Assembly: GCA_009781725.1 (NCBI GenBank)
Contig: WQVF01000026.1
Span: forward strand, 1-44,343
From: Defluviitaleaceae bacterium
GTDB taxonomy: Bacteria; Bacillota; Clostridia; Lachnospirales; WQUN01
Reading direction: 5' to 3'
Length of the DNA stretch: 44,343 bases
Positions 1 to 7,973 of the stretch are shown here, piece after piece. Within the stretch, counting starts at the first letter, position 1. Each line of letters opens with the position of its first letter. A program made the translations under genes and the position numbers. The notes below the pieces were generated by a model that did not search any database, was not told the DNA's origin, and saw nothing but the letters and a program-made list of their open reading frames with translations.

Positions 1-462
1 AACGAGGACACATTCACATTTATGTTGCCCGAAAAATTCAATGGCTTCATAAACGACACGGCAGAAAATGAGCCGATATGGGAGGAATCTCTTGCCAATT
101 ATTATCATGTTATAAAGTTGTATTCCGATAGGGGATGCAATGTCGTAGTTGATACGGTCTTGGATGATGAAGAATGGCTTGATATTATGGTGGAGTTATT
201 GCACGAAAGCCCTGTTCTTTTTGTACACGTTACTTGCCCGAAAGATGAATTAGCTCGGCGGGAGCTTGCTCGTGGGGATAGAGAAATCGGGATGGCTGTT
301 GGGCAGTTGGATTATCTTTGTCCAAAAGATAAAACGTATGACATTACCGTTGACACCCATGTCAATACAACGGACGAGTGTGCGCGTAAAATAATCTCTC
401 ACTTAAATACTTCAAATAGCTCTCGCGCATTTAAAACACTTTGGGCGCAACGTACAAAATAG
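1..462 (+). CDS. Chloramphenicol phosphotransferase-like protein, C-terminal part (5' end outside window)
   Basis: The reading frame is open from base 1, so this is the C-terminal about 153 residues of a longer protein; the ATG at 22 is internal. The segments VVVDTVLDD, LFVHVTCPKDELARRE and RGDREIGMAVGQ match the second half of the chloramphenicol phosphotransferase-like family, a P-loop small-molecule kinase fold. The helix carrying RRELARGDR would supply the lid arginines. The N-terminal P-loop lies upstream of the window and cannot be checked. Family members phosphorylate a hydroxyl of an antibiotic or small molecule, but the substrate here is unknown, and many members in Firmicutes are of unproven function. 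The gene ends 116 bp before the next one, on the same strand. Confidence 0.75.
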   Translation, partial: NEDTFTFMLPEKFNGFINDTAENEPIWEESLANYYHVIKLYSDRGCNVVVDTVLDDEEWLDIMVELLHESPVLFVHVTCPKDELARRELARGDREIGMAVGQLDYLCPKDKTYDITVDTHVNTTDECARKIISHLNTSNSSRAFKTLWAQRTK

Positions 463-578
463 TAATTGGTGACGTTATTTCAGCCCTTCACAAATAACAT
501 CCTAGTATTGGTGCGTATCGTTCTAATGTCAGAAAGTTCAGATTAATTATGTAATGCAATATAGGGGGTGTGTATAAT

Positions 579-1676
579 ATGGGAACAATCAATCGAAACC
601 TATCCCTTGCAAATCGGGAAAGAATGATTCGTACCTGTCTCAACCAGGACATTGACCGGCAGCCATTTTGGTTTATGTTTGGGCCATGGTATGAAACCCT
701 TCAACGCTGGAAAAACGAAGGTTTAGCTGGCGATGATTGGAAGGCTCCCTTTGGCTTTGATACCGGCTTCGAGACATTACCAGTAAACCTTGGTTTCTCT
801 CCGGCATTTGATTGGATTGTACTAAAGGACGATGGTGAAAAACGCACAGTCCGGGATACCAAAGGCATCACCTATATCGAAAAAAAAGGTCATTCCACAA
901 TTCCTATGTATACTGATTACCCGGTAAAATCCCGTAAAGACTGGGAAGAGATTAAAGAAACCCGGCTAGACCCCAACTCCCCTGAGCGTTTTCCTAAGAA
1001 CTGGCATGATGTAATTACCGGTATGAAATTACGGGACGCGGCGGTGCAAATCGGTGAGTATCCATATGGGCTATTCGGTACTGCTCGGGACTTAATGGGT
1101 GTGGAAGACCTGTTGGTCAACTTTTATGATGAGCCGGAGCTAGTACATGACATAATGGATTATCTTACAGATTTTTGGCTTAGTATTTACGAAAAGGTCC
1201 TTGCGGATGTGCAAATCGACCATATTCATATATGGGAAGATATGTCCGGCAAGCATGGGCCACTGATTTCACCGGCAATGTTTAGAGAGTTTATGCTGCC
1301 TAATTACCGTAAAATCGTGGATTTTGCCAAGGCAAAAGGCATACCCATTGTCTCGGTAGATACAGACGGCAATATGGACGTTATGATGCCCCTACTCAAA
1401 GAGGCGGGCATAAATTTGGTTCTGCCCTTCGAAGTGCAGGCTGGTTGTGATATTATTGCAATAAAAAAACAGTTCCCGGAAATGTGTTTGCATGGCGGAA
1501 TAGATAAGCGCATGCTTACGATGGGGGAAAAGGAAATCGACGATGAGCTTGACCGGGTCGTGGAAATGTTTATGTGTAGCGGATATATCCCGTCACTAGA
1601 CCACTTGCCTCATCCGGAAATCAGCTTTGAAAACTTCTCATATTTTATCAAGCGTCTCAAGGAGCGGATATTTTAA
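579..1676 (+). CDS. Uroporphyrinogen decarboxylase (UroD) superfamily protein, probable methyltransferase-like
   Basis: A 365-residue protein of the UroD/MtaA TIM-barrel superfamily. The ATG at 579 is preferred over the upstream GTG at 570, because an AGGGGG motif at 563-568 sits at the right distance only for 579. The N-terminal NRERMIRTCLNQ and the late VSVDTDGN, LHGGIDKRML and SLDHLPHPEISFENF blocks are typical of the family. At the position where methylcobamide methyltransferases have a zinc-binding HxCGN, this protein has DTDGN, so the standard zinc ligands are absent. It is therefore unlikely to be a true heme-pathway HemE or a classical MtaA. Such proteins commonly sit in clostridial sugar and demethylation loci without an assigned reaction. 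No corrinoid protein is encoded nearby. Confidence 0.85.
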   Translation: MGTINRNLSLANRERMIRTCLNQDIDRQPFWFMFGPWYETLQRWKNEGLAGDDWKAPFGFDTGFETLPVNLGFSPAFDWIVLKDDGEKRTVRDTKGITYIEKKGHSTIPMYTDYPVKSRKDWEEIKETRLDPNSPERFPKNWHDVITGMKLRDAAVQIGEYPYGLFGTARDLMGVEDLLVNFYDEPELVHDIMDYLTDFWLSIYEKVLADVQIDHIHIWEDMSGKHGPLISPAMFREFMLPNYRKIVDFAKAKGIPIVSVDTDGNMDVMMPLLKEAGINLVLPFEVQAGCDIIAIKKQFPEMCLHGGIDKRMLTMGEKEIDDELDRVVEMFMCSGYIPSLDHLPHPEISFENFSYFIKRLKERIF

Positions 1677-1746
1677 GTTGACTGTTAATTGCATATTTTG
1701 CACAAAAAATCCATATGTAGTGATATTATAAGGGAGCTGAAAAAGA

Positions 1747-2531
1747 TGCCTGAATTGCCTGATTTGGAAGTTTTCAAAACCAACCTCCTAAAGCGGTTGA
1801 AGTCAGCACGCTTAATTGGAACCAACGTGTTTAATCCAATGAAAGTTACTATGCCCGCAAATTCTTCCATAAATGAGCTCCATGGCTGTGAGCTGTTGGA
1901 TATTTCACGTATCGGTAAAGAACTTTATTTTGATTTTGGCGGCCAAAAAACCGTTGCTACTCATCTAATGTTAAGCGGCAAAATGGCTATCCTCCCCCGG
2001 GAAAAGATGGCTGGAACAAATTTTAAGATTTTTTCCTTTGATTTTGAGCAGGAATCTCTTTTGTTTAGCGATATGGGCAGTTTATGTACAGTCAAATATA
2101 TGCCTACTCCAAGTAATGTGCCGGATGTCTTCGATACAAAGTTTAGTCTTGAATACTTCTTGAGTGCTGCTCGGAAAAAGCCACGTTCGAATGTAAAGGC
2201 TTTCTTAATTGATCAAAAGATATTAAAAGGTATCGGAAATGCATATGCGGATGAGGTACTATGGGCAGCCCGGATTTCGCCCCATTCACTAATAGGTAAG
2301 ATTCCTGAGGACGTGTTGGCGACATTGTATGGTTCGATAGAAGTGGTTCTTAAAAATGCCATTGACTCTATTAGGAAAATAACTCCGGATGCTATTTCGG
2401 GGGAAGAGCGGAGTTTTTTGAAGGTCCATAATAAAACTATACGTGAAACCGAAACAGGCCATAAAATAATTATCAAAAGAGTTGTTTCTAAGATTACGTA
2501 TTACACGAATGAGCAAGTACTCTATTCATAG
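1747..2531 (+). CDS. Fpg/Nei family DNA glycosylase, zincless-finger type
   Basis: Predicted DNA glycosylase/AP lyase that removes damaged bases. The ATG at 1747 is chosen because the family uses the N-terminal proline exposed after Met removal (MPELPDLE), and AGGGAG lies at 1731-1736; the in-frame ATG at 1689 would bury that proline. Catalytic Pro2 and Glu3 are present, with Lys58 in RIGKEL, the THLMLSGK strand, and the helix-two-turn-helix region KAFLIDQKILKGIGNAYADE (about 151-170). The C-terminus (about 228-258) aligns with the beta-hairpin finger, but all four zinc cysteines are missing (RETETG and YYTNEQ replace PCxxCG and YCxxCQ). This resembles the zincless finger known from NEIL1-like proteins. 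The protein is 261 residues, close to usual family length. Confidence 0.88.
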
Positions 2532-2565
2532 AAAATGGCTATTTGCATGTCAGCGCATAATAGGT

Positions 2566-2748
2566 AGGGGGCTGTCTTGCTAAGCAAAAACCATGAATAT
2601 CTATGCAAAGTCTGTCATTGCGAGCAAAGCGAAGCAATCCAAAAGGTTTGATTTGCTGGATTGCTTCATCGCTTCGCTCCTCAACGCTTTTATGTTGACG
2701 AGGCATGTGCATAATTATTCATAAAAATGCTTAACGAGATGGCCCCCC
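2566..2748. repeat. MITE-like element with GGGGGCTGTCT-type inverted ends
   Basis: The ends are imperfect inverted repeats (16 of 20 match): GGGGGCTGTCTTGCTAAGCA on the left, and TGCTTAACGAGATGGCCCCC on the right. Inside is a second palindrome of the widespread GTCATTGCGAG...GCGAAGCAATCC type (2614 to about 2686), whose right end has degenerated. The right-end motif TTAACGAGAxxGCCCC recurs at 35630-35645. No open reading frame of interest lies inside. It fills the gap between the convergent fpg-like and CD3324-family genes. Confidence 0.6.
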
Positions 2749-2759
2749 TTTGCATAACC

Positions 2760-3017
2760 TCACACAAACACAATTTTCCTAATCGTATCAATCGATAAAC
2801 AATACTCATCAGCCAGATGCTCTATAGACATCTTTTGCAGATACTTTTGTCGTATTTCATTATTGCGCTCTGCGAAAAATACCCGAGCACCTGTTTTTTC
2901 TCCCCATTTGAGCCTCTGGCTGTTCTTTGGAAAATATAAGGTCTCCCCTGCGGCGTATTTTTGCACTTCCTTGAGTAAGTTTTCTGGGAGAACATCGGAG
3001 GCATTCTTATATTTCAT
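2760..3017 (-). CDS. CD3324-family protein (small helix-turn-helix-like protein)
   Basis: An 85-residue protein starting MKYKNASDVLPENLLKEVQKY. It matches the small clostridial CD3324 family in its recurrent features: the N-terminal LPExLLKExQKY, a central YFPK and WGEKTGAR, RNxEIRQKY, and a C-terminal LADEYCLSIDTIRKIV that looks like the recognition half of a helix-turn-helix. The family function is unproven; a DNA-binding role is inferred from the C-terminal helix pattern. The gene starts 13 bp after the stop of the 344-residue gene upstream on the same strand, so the two are probably co-transcribed. Confidence 0.8.
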   Translation of the reverse strand: MKYKNASDVLPENLLKEVQKYAAGETLYFPKNSQRLKWGEKTGARVFFAERNNEIRQKYLQKMSIEHLADEYCLSIDTIRKIVFV

Positions 3018-3030
3018 AATACATACCCCT

Positions 3031-4065
3031 CTAATTTGCCTTCAAAAACTCCTCGATGGTGTTGTACTCGTCAATTACAACCCCATTATTTTCTATTGCT
3101 TTGCGGAAGCTTTGCTCAACTATTTCCGCGCGCTTGTGTAAAGCATCAAGATTATTGGCGTCATAGGAGCTCATGATATCAATATCGACTATGCCGAATT
3201 TCTTTCCCCATTGTCCGACTTCATCTTGGAGCATACCGCACCAGATATAGGCGTTGATTGGGTCGTTCTCATTACACCAATGATAAACCCTTCGCCAAGT
3301 GTAACATAGCTCCTGATACCAGTTTGCAAGCTCGGTAAAGTCCGGTGAACCGGTGCTGGCAATCGGTTTCTCCAGATTCTCGTAGAAGGACTTAGTGCTT
3401 TTTATCAGCTTATAACATAGCCGTTTTTGCGCATCTGGACAGGATTCGGCAATTATATCTCCATACAGACCCGCAAAGTTATTGGGTATATTTTTCATGT
3501 TTGCAATTTCCTTAAGCTGATTTGTTTGCCCATGGGGGAAATATTGTCGGTTGGCAAATGCAACTGCGATTGCCAGTAAATCGCAAATATAACTGGCGTT
3601 TTCACGGACTTTGTAAACTCTCTCTTCGAACAGGGTATCTTGGAAAATTTCTACTACGGTACCCAGCCACTTCTTTCCTCGTTCCAGCATATATTGCGGG
3701 TTTTGCAGGTTTGCTTTCAAACGTGCTTGGAGGCTTTCAAATCTTTGCCTATCCTCGTCCCTTCGGGCCCAGAGGATTTGGGCATTGCCTAGGCAGGTTG
3801 TGTTGTAATGCTTTACATCTGCCATGCTCTCGATAGTTTCCCAGGACATGGGGAATAGGTCATAGCCGATTCCGCCGATAATAAATGTCTTGGCGAGGCC
3901 GTTGGCCCTGTTGGTTGCCGGGATGTAGAAGCTAAAGGTCTTGTCTCCCATATCTCTTTCGAGTTTAAGGGCATTGTGTTCGAGAAGCAGGCATATATCA
4001 TTGGCATATTCCGATTCGATTTTTCTGACAGCCCAATCGGCTAGCTGTGTACTTGATTTACTCAT
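3031..4065 (-). CDS. Conserved hypothetical protein, 344 aa
   Basis: I do not recognise a named family with certainty. The protein is soluble, with no signal peptide or membrane segment, and rich in Trp and Tyr. The N-terminal third has alternating strand and helix character (FIIGGIGYDLFPMSW, NTTCLGNAQILWARR). The rest is predicted helical, with repeated aromatic patterns (RLKANLQNP, LANWYQELCYTWRRVYHW). This order, an alpha/beta head followed by a helical bundle, is reminiscent of aminoglycoside-type nucleotidyltransferases, but I see no GS-x-DxD metal motif, so this is only a weak guess. The ATG at 4065 has an AAGGTGG motif about 8 bp upstream. It is followed closely by the CD3324-family gene, probably in one transcript. 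Confidence 0.7.
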   Translation of the reverse strand: MSKSSTQLADWAVRKIESEYANDICLLLEHNALKLERDMGDKTFSFYIPATNRANGLAKTFIIGGIGYDLFPMSWETIESMADVKHYNTTCLGNAQILWARRDEDRQRFESLQARLKANLQNPQYMLERGKKWLGTVVEIFQDTLFEERVYKVRENASYICDLLAIAVAFANRQYFPHGQTNQLKEIANMKNIPNNFAGLYGDIIAESCPDAQKRLCYKLIKSTKSFYENLEKPIASTGSPDFTELANWYQELCYTWRRVYHWCNENDPINAYIWCGMLQDEVGQWGKKFGIVDIDIMSSYDANNLDALHKRAEIVEQSFRKAIENNGVVIDEYNTIEEFLKAN

Positions 4066-4207
4066 GGCAAAACCACCTTTTTATAATGTCGAGCCTCGCA
4101 GTCATAGGATAACAACTGGTTGCTTTGCTCACAATACCAAGATTAAATAGAAAAATTCATGCCAGAACAAAACGGCTCCGCCGCTTTTCTCTCCGACAGG
4201 CTGCAGC

Positions 4208-4227
4208 GAAATTGCGAACGCAGTTTC
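4208..4227. repeat. Small hairpin repeat (GAAATTGCG type)
   Basis: A short imperfect hairpin, GAAATTGCG-AA-CGCAGTTTC, flanked by CAGC and TTAGCA. A closely similar hairpin with the same flanks (CAGC before, CAGCA after) occurs at 28555-28575. In both places it precedes a rho-independent terminator. It may be a small dispersed palindrome. Confidence 0.4.
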
Positions 4228-4237
4228 TTAGCATAAT

Positions 4238-4283
4238 AAAAAGGCCGGATAATATCGCACATGCGCATTGTCCGGCCTTTTTA
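4238..4283 (-). terminator. Rho-independent terminator of the GH42/isomerase operon
   Basis: Perfect stem AAAAAGGCCGGA / TCCGGCCTTTTT with a 21-base loop. On the minus strand it follows the isomerase stop codon by 16 bp and ends in a T-run, so it terminates that operon. Because the stem also ends in T on the plus strand, it could work in both directions. Confidence 0.85.
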
Positions 4284-4299
4284 TATATGTTTACAGGTC

Positions 4300-5112
4300 C
4301 TAACGTCCGCCGCGGTCCATAAACCACTTGGCGGCAGCTTTGATTGCGCCTGCTGGGTCATTGGGATGGCGGTCAGGGTTTACATACTCCACAATATACC
4401 AGCGTACGCCGGCTTCCTTGCGGCAAATACTAAAATACTCATCCCAGTTTATTGTACATTGTGCGTCGTCGAAAAAGGTATTGATGTTGGGTTTCATATG
4501 GACGGTGCCGCCGCGCCCAGGATATTTTTTTAGCATGTCCAGCATATCATCGTAAACTAGCAGGCCATTACCGATATCCAGCTGCATGATAACATTGGAG
4601 GGGGTGTTTTGGGCTATGATGTCCCAGGGCAACTCGCCTGTGTCGCTGGTAGGTACAAACTCTTTGCCATGATTATGATAGCCTGTAACCATGCCATGTT
4701 GCCCCAGAACATCTGATACCCAGGTCAGCTCTTTGGCAAAGGTAAGGCAGGCTTCCCGGGTGTCAAGGACTTCGTCTTCTCGCCAGGGCACTATTAGAAA
4801 CTGATTGCCAAGTACCTTGTTATAACTGATGGTGGCGTAGATATTGTTTGGGGACAAATGCTCCCATGGGGTGTGCCAGCCTGCAATTTGCAAGCCAGCT
4901 ATGTTAAGAGCAAGGCGAATATCCTGCGCTACCCAGTGCAGCCCACCATAAAACTCGACCCCGTCGTAGCCCGCTTCCTTTACGAGTTTTAGCGTGCCGA
5001 CCATATCCTTTGCCATCTGCTCCGCAACCGAAAACATTTGTAGTGCCAATGGTAATCTGGTGTTGGTCAACGGTTGCTCATGACCCCAGCCCGGCGGTAG
5101 TTTTTTGCTCAT
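4300..5112 (-). CDS. Sugar phosphate isomerase/epimerase family protein (IolE-like TIM barrel)
   Basis: About 270 residues of the xylose-isomerase-like TIM-barrel family (AP endonuclease 2 fold). Recognisable blocks are GYDGVEFYGG, GYHNHGKEF with candidate metal ligands, QLDIGNGLL with the conserved Asp, HMKPN, and a C-terminal YIVEYVN with the Glu. Members isomerise or epimerise free or phosphorylated sugars or inositols; the substrate here is unknown. The ATG at 5112 is preferred, since AGAGAGG lies about 12 bp upstream; an in-frame ATG at 5139 is the alternative and lacks a convincing site. It lies 39 bp downstream of the GH42 gene and is followed by a terminator, so the two genes form an operon. 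Confidence 0.87.
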   Translation of the reverse strand: MSKKLPPGWGHEQPLTNTRLPLALQMFSVAEQMAKDMVGTLKLVKEAGYDGVEFYGGLHWVAQDIRLALNIAGLQIAGWHTPWEHLSPNNIYATISYNKVLGNQFLIVPWREDEVLDTREACLTFAKELTWVSDVLGQHGMVTGYHNHGKEFVPTSDTGELPWDIIAQNTPSNVIMQLDIGNGLLVYDDMLDMLKKYPGRGGTVHMKPNINTFFDDAQCTINWDEYFSICRKEAGVRWYIVEYVNPDRHPNDPAGAIKAAAKWFMDRGGR

Positions 5113-5151
5113 ATGTTCAATCATCCTCTCTTTGTGCATCCACTTGGGATG

Positions 5152-7188
5152 CTACAACTCTAATACTAGGACGCCAAATGGCTCCAGCTCATGCTCTCCT
5201 TCTGCTATTTTATCACAAAGCAGGGATTTTGCTTTTATTTTTATGTTGGCGGTAACAGGCGAAGCCGAATAATTGAGGACAAACATAAACCTTGAGTCCT
5301 TGTTTTTCCGCACCATTATCTCACAGCATTCGGGGACTTCTATTATGTCAACGTATGCCTGTTTTATGCCGATTTTATTAAGTAGCAGTTTTGCGGTTTT
5401 GACGTTAAAGGCAGAGCCAAGGTAGTACGCTTTTCCCTTTCCATAACTGTTTACGGTCAGTGCCGGTGTATCCTTGTAGTAATCTTGGTTATACCTGGCG
5501 AGGACATTAGCAGTCGTGGGTGAAATAATATCGTTGAACCTAATCGTGTCAATGATATCTGAATCCCATGTAGCGGTGCTGTCTTGCTCTAGATATCCGA
5601 GGCATGTAAAGTCATCTACGGTAATGCCAAAGAGGTCGGCAAGGGGGCCGGGCATAGGCTCCATGCGGCAGTGAGCGTTTTCGTTTTTGTATCCGCTTCG
5701 TGTTCCTGTAATCAAAATCCCACCTGACTCGACATATTGCTTTAGAAAATATGCGTCCTCTTGTGTAAGAACGGTGGCATGCGGGTATACAAGAAGCTTG
5801 TATTTTGAAAGCATCACCCTATCATGCTTGATGTTTACATAATCAAAAGGGATGTGCATTTCCTGAAAGGCTACAAACCAGCTGCGGTCAGAAATTTCTC
5901 TAAGGGGCCCGTGCCACATATCAAGCTCCCCATCCCATAGATTATCATAATTATAAACTAGGCCGACCTCTGCCTCATACCGCCCACCGGTGATATCTTG
6001 TATTTTATTGATATCCGCAGAAATCTGCCACAGCTCCTTTATGCGGCGGTTATCCCTGTTGTCATAATCCAAAATGCCGTGCCAATACATCTCTGTCCCA
6101 AAGGTACATGTCCGCCACCTGAAATAGCTAATAAAGTCAGCACCATGCCCAATGGCTTGGAAGGTCCAAAGTCTCATCTGGCCGGGCTTTGGCGCAGGCT
6201 GGTAATGCTCACTAAGCCACCCTCCAGCTCCGGATTGCTGTTCCATGACGCCAAAAACTGGTGAAACGGCGCGGAGCTTCGCTAGGCCGAAGCTGGATGT
6301 CCTGTCAAGAAGCGGGTTCTCCTCTGGTGTCGAAATCAAGTTATTAAGGCCAAAGGATGGATAATGGTTGTGGGTTATAAAATCGAGGCCCTGCTTTGTA
6401 AGTTCTACATGGTCTATGTGGTCAAAGATACCATTGGATGTGATAAAGATATCGCCAGTCAGGTATGAGCGCAGGATATCATATTGAAGCTTGCAATAGC
6501 GTATCGTGCTCCATGAGAAAAATCGCTTTGAGTCCAGTGCCATGTGAGGATTAGGTTGATTTTTAACATTTGGCCTCTGTAGATATATCTCTTCCCAGCA
6601 GGTATAGGATTGGTTCCAGAACACATTGCCCCATGCCTTGTTGAGCATATCAAGACAGCCATACTTATCTTTTAGGAAAACGCGAAATTGAACATGATCT
6701 GCCTCAGAGTAATACTCATCTATCCCCCAGTTAAACTCGTTGTCCAGCTGCCAGCCTATAATCGAAGGATGTTTTCCAAAGTGCTTTGCCAGGTGGCTGA
6801 CAATCAAGCGTGTCTTGTCTCTAAAGACCTCGGAGTTGTAGTTGTAGTGCTTCCTGAGTCCGTGCCTTAAGAGAACGCCTTCACTGGTGGCGTTTAGGAT
6901 TTCAGGGTATTTTTGGCTCATCCACGCGGGTGGGGTTGCTGTTGGTGTACAAAAGATTACCTTCATCTTTGTTTTTGCTACAAGGTCCATAAAGCGGTCA
7001 AAGAGCCCACCACCGAATACGCTCTCGGTGGGTTCGAACTCACTCCACGCAAATTCGGCAATGCGTATTACCTTGATGCCGGCCGTAAGCATTCTTTCAA
7101 GATCAGATTCCCATAAGTTTTCGGGCCAATGCTCCGGGTAGTAGCATACACCGAGGGTGAGTTGGTCAATGTTGATTATTTTCTCCAT
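5152..7188 (-). CDS. Glycoside hydrolase family 42 beta-galactosidase
   Basis: A 678-residue GH42 enzyme, the usual family length. The ATG at 7188 is supported by AAGGAG nine bases upstream; the open frame extends to 7275, but the upstream 29 residues look untranslated. The N-terminal LGVCYYPEHW and IRIAEFAWSEFEP are family hallmarks. The acid/base is predicted as Glu151 in WQLDNEFNWG, and the nucleophile as Glu316 in GVMEQQSGAGGW. After the (alpha/beta)8 barrel comes the trimerisation/beta-sandwich part ending in EPFGVLVLEL. No signal peptide is present, so it acts in the cytoplasm on imported galactosides. It is the first gene of an operon with the isomerase, divergent from the phosphatase/PHP pair. 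Confidence 0.93.
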   Translation of the reverse strand: MEKIINIDQLTLGVCYYPEHWPENLWESDLERMLTAGIKVIRIAEFAWSEFEPTESVFGGGLFDRFMDLVAKTKMKVIFCTPTATPPAWMSQKYPEILNATSEGVLLRHGLRKHYNYNSEVFRDKTRLIVSHLAKHFGKHPSIIGWQLDNEFNWGIDEYYSEADHVQFRVFLKDKYGCLDMLNKAWGNVFWNQSYTCWEEIYLQRPNVKNQPNPHMALDSKRFFSWSTIRYCKLQYDILRSYLTGDIFITSNGIFDHIDHVELTKQGLDFITHNHYPSFGLNNLISTPEENPLLDRTSSFGLAKLRAVSPVFGVMEQQSGAGGWLSEHYQPAPKPGQMRLWTFQAIGHGADFISYFRWRTCTFGTEMYWHGILDYDNRDNRRIKELWQISADINKIQDITGGRYEAEVGLVYNYDNLWDGELDMWHGPLREISDRSWFVAFQEMHIPFDYVNIKHDRVMLSKYKLLVYPHATVLTQEDAYFLKQYVESGGILITGTRSGYKNENAHCRMEPMPGPLADLFGITVDDFTCLGYLEQDSTATWDSDIIDTIRFNDIISPTTANVLARYNQDYYKDTPALTVNSYGKGKAYYLGSAFNVKTAKLLLNKIGIKQAYVDIIEVPECCEIMVRKNKDSRFMFVLNYSASPVTANIKIKAKSLLCDKIAEGEHELEPFGVLVLEL

Positions 7189-7217
7189 GGCTTTTAGCTC
7201 CTTCTTTTTTGTATAGC

Positions 7218-7246
7218 TTGACGAGTCATTGCTAAGCCAGTATAAA
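7218..7246 (+). promoter_or_regulatory. Sigma-A promoter for the phosphatase/PHP operon
   Basis: TTGACG at 7218-7223, a 17-base spacer, then TATAAA at 7241-7246. It lies 70 bp before the ATG of the phosphatase gene. Its -10 region overlaps that of a minus-strand promoter for GH42. Confidence 0.65.
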
Positions 7247-7267
7247 CAGTTCCATAATGCGACACAA
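7239..7267 (-). promoter_or_regulatory. Candidate promoter for the GH42 operon
   Basis: On the minus strand, TTGTGT (7262-7267) is followed by a 17-base spacer and TATACT (7239-7244). The -10 box is good and the -35 box weak. It shares its -10 bases with the plus-strand promoter, so the two would compete for polymerase. Confidence 0.5.
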
Positions 7268-7316
7268 GGTTTCAATGATATCTGACGTTGCCCTCAACGG
7301 GCGGAAAGGAATAAAA

Positions 7317-7973
7317 ATGAAACTCACACTAGTAAGACATGGCGAAATAGCCGGGGACCCCTTTATATGTCCCGAGAGCCCTGTTACGGGCTGTTTATCA
7401 CCCCATGGCATTGCACAGGCCCAGGCCACGGCAGAAGCTCTTAAGAACGAAAAATTCGACATTGCATACTCGTCACCCTTTGGCCGCGCCCTTCAGACGG
7501 CAGAAATCACCTTAGCCGGGCGGGAATTGGACATACAAATTATGCCCTTTATACATGAATGGCTACCCAAAGAAGAATATCGCCGCCTTCCGGACGAGGA
7601 GTGGGAAGAGCTAATGCGCTCTCAAGTGGACTCTTATGCGGAACAATCCTGGGCATCGGAAATTGGGGAGGGGTTCTTGGATATGTATGTAAGAATCGTT
7701 CCTGCCTTTTTGTCGGAAATGGCCAAAATAGGCATACATCCAATGCATGGCGGCTTTGTCCCTGACGAAAAGGCCAAAGACCTTTCTGTGATTATCTTTG
7801 CCCATGGGGGATCCCTTGGGGTACTTACAAGCTTTTTGCTTGGTGTAAGAATATTTCCGATTTCCGGGTTCAATTACGCTCATACAGGGGTTGCCCGGTT
7901 TGGATTCTCCTGTAAAAAAGGTGTGTATTATCCCCATCTTATATTACCGGCTCTTCATGGCTTAGAAGCATGA
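7317..7973 (+). CDS. Histidine phosphatase family protein
   Basis: A 218-residue protein of the histidine phosphatase (phosphoglycerate-mutase-like) superfamily. The LVRHGE motif directly after the start carries the catalytic His8 and Arg7. YSSPFGRALQTAEI is the second conserved block, and IIFAHGGSLGVL carries the second histidine. The ATG at 7317 has AAAGGA seven bases upstream; the in-frame ATG at 7257 would put 20 extra residues before the catalytic strand. The substrate is a phosphomonoester, not identifiable from sequence. Its stop codon overlaps the next start (ATGA), so it is translationally coupled to the PHP metallohydrolase. The joint role may be dephosphorylating a sugar or phosphoester. 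Confidence 0.88.
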   Translation: MKLTLVRHGEIAGDPFICPESPVTGCLSPHGIAQAQATAEALKNEKFDIAYSSPFGRALQTAEITLAGRELDIQIMPFIHEWLPKEEYRRLPDEEWEELMRSQVDSYAEQSWASEIGEGFLDMYVRIVPAFLSEMAKIGIHPMHGGFVPDEKAKDLSVIIFAHGGSLGVLTSFLLGVRIFPISGFNYAHTGVARFGFSCKKGVYYPHLILPALHGLEA

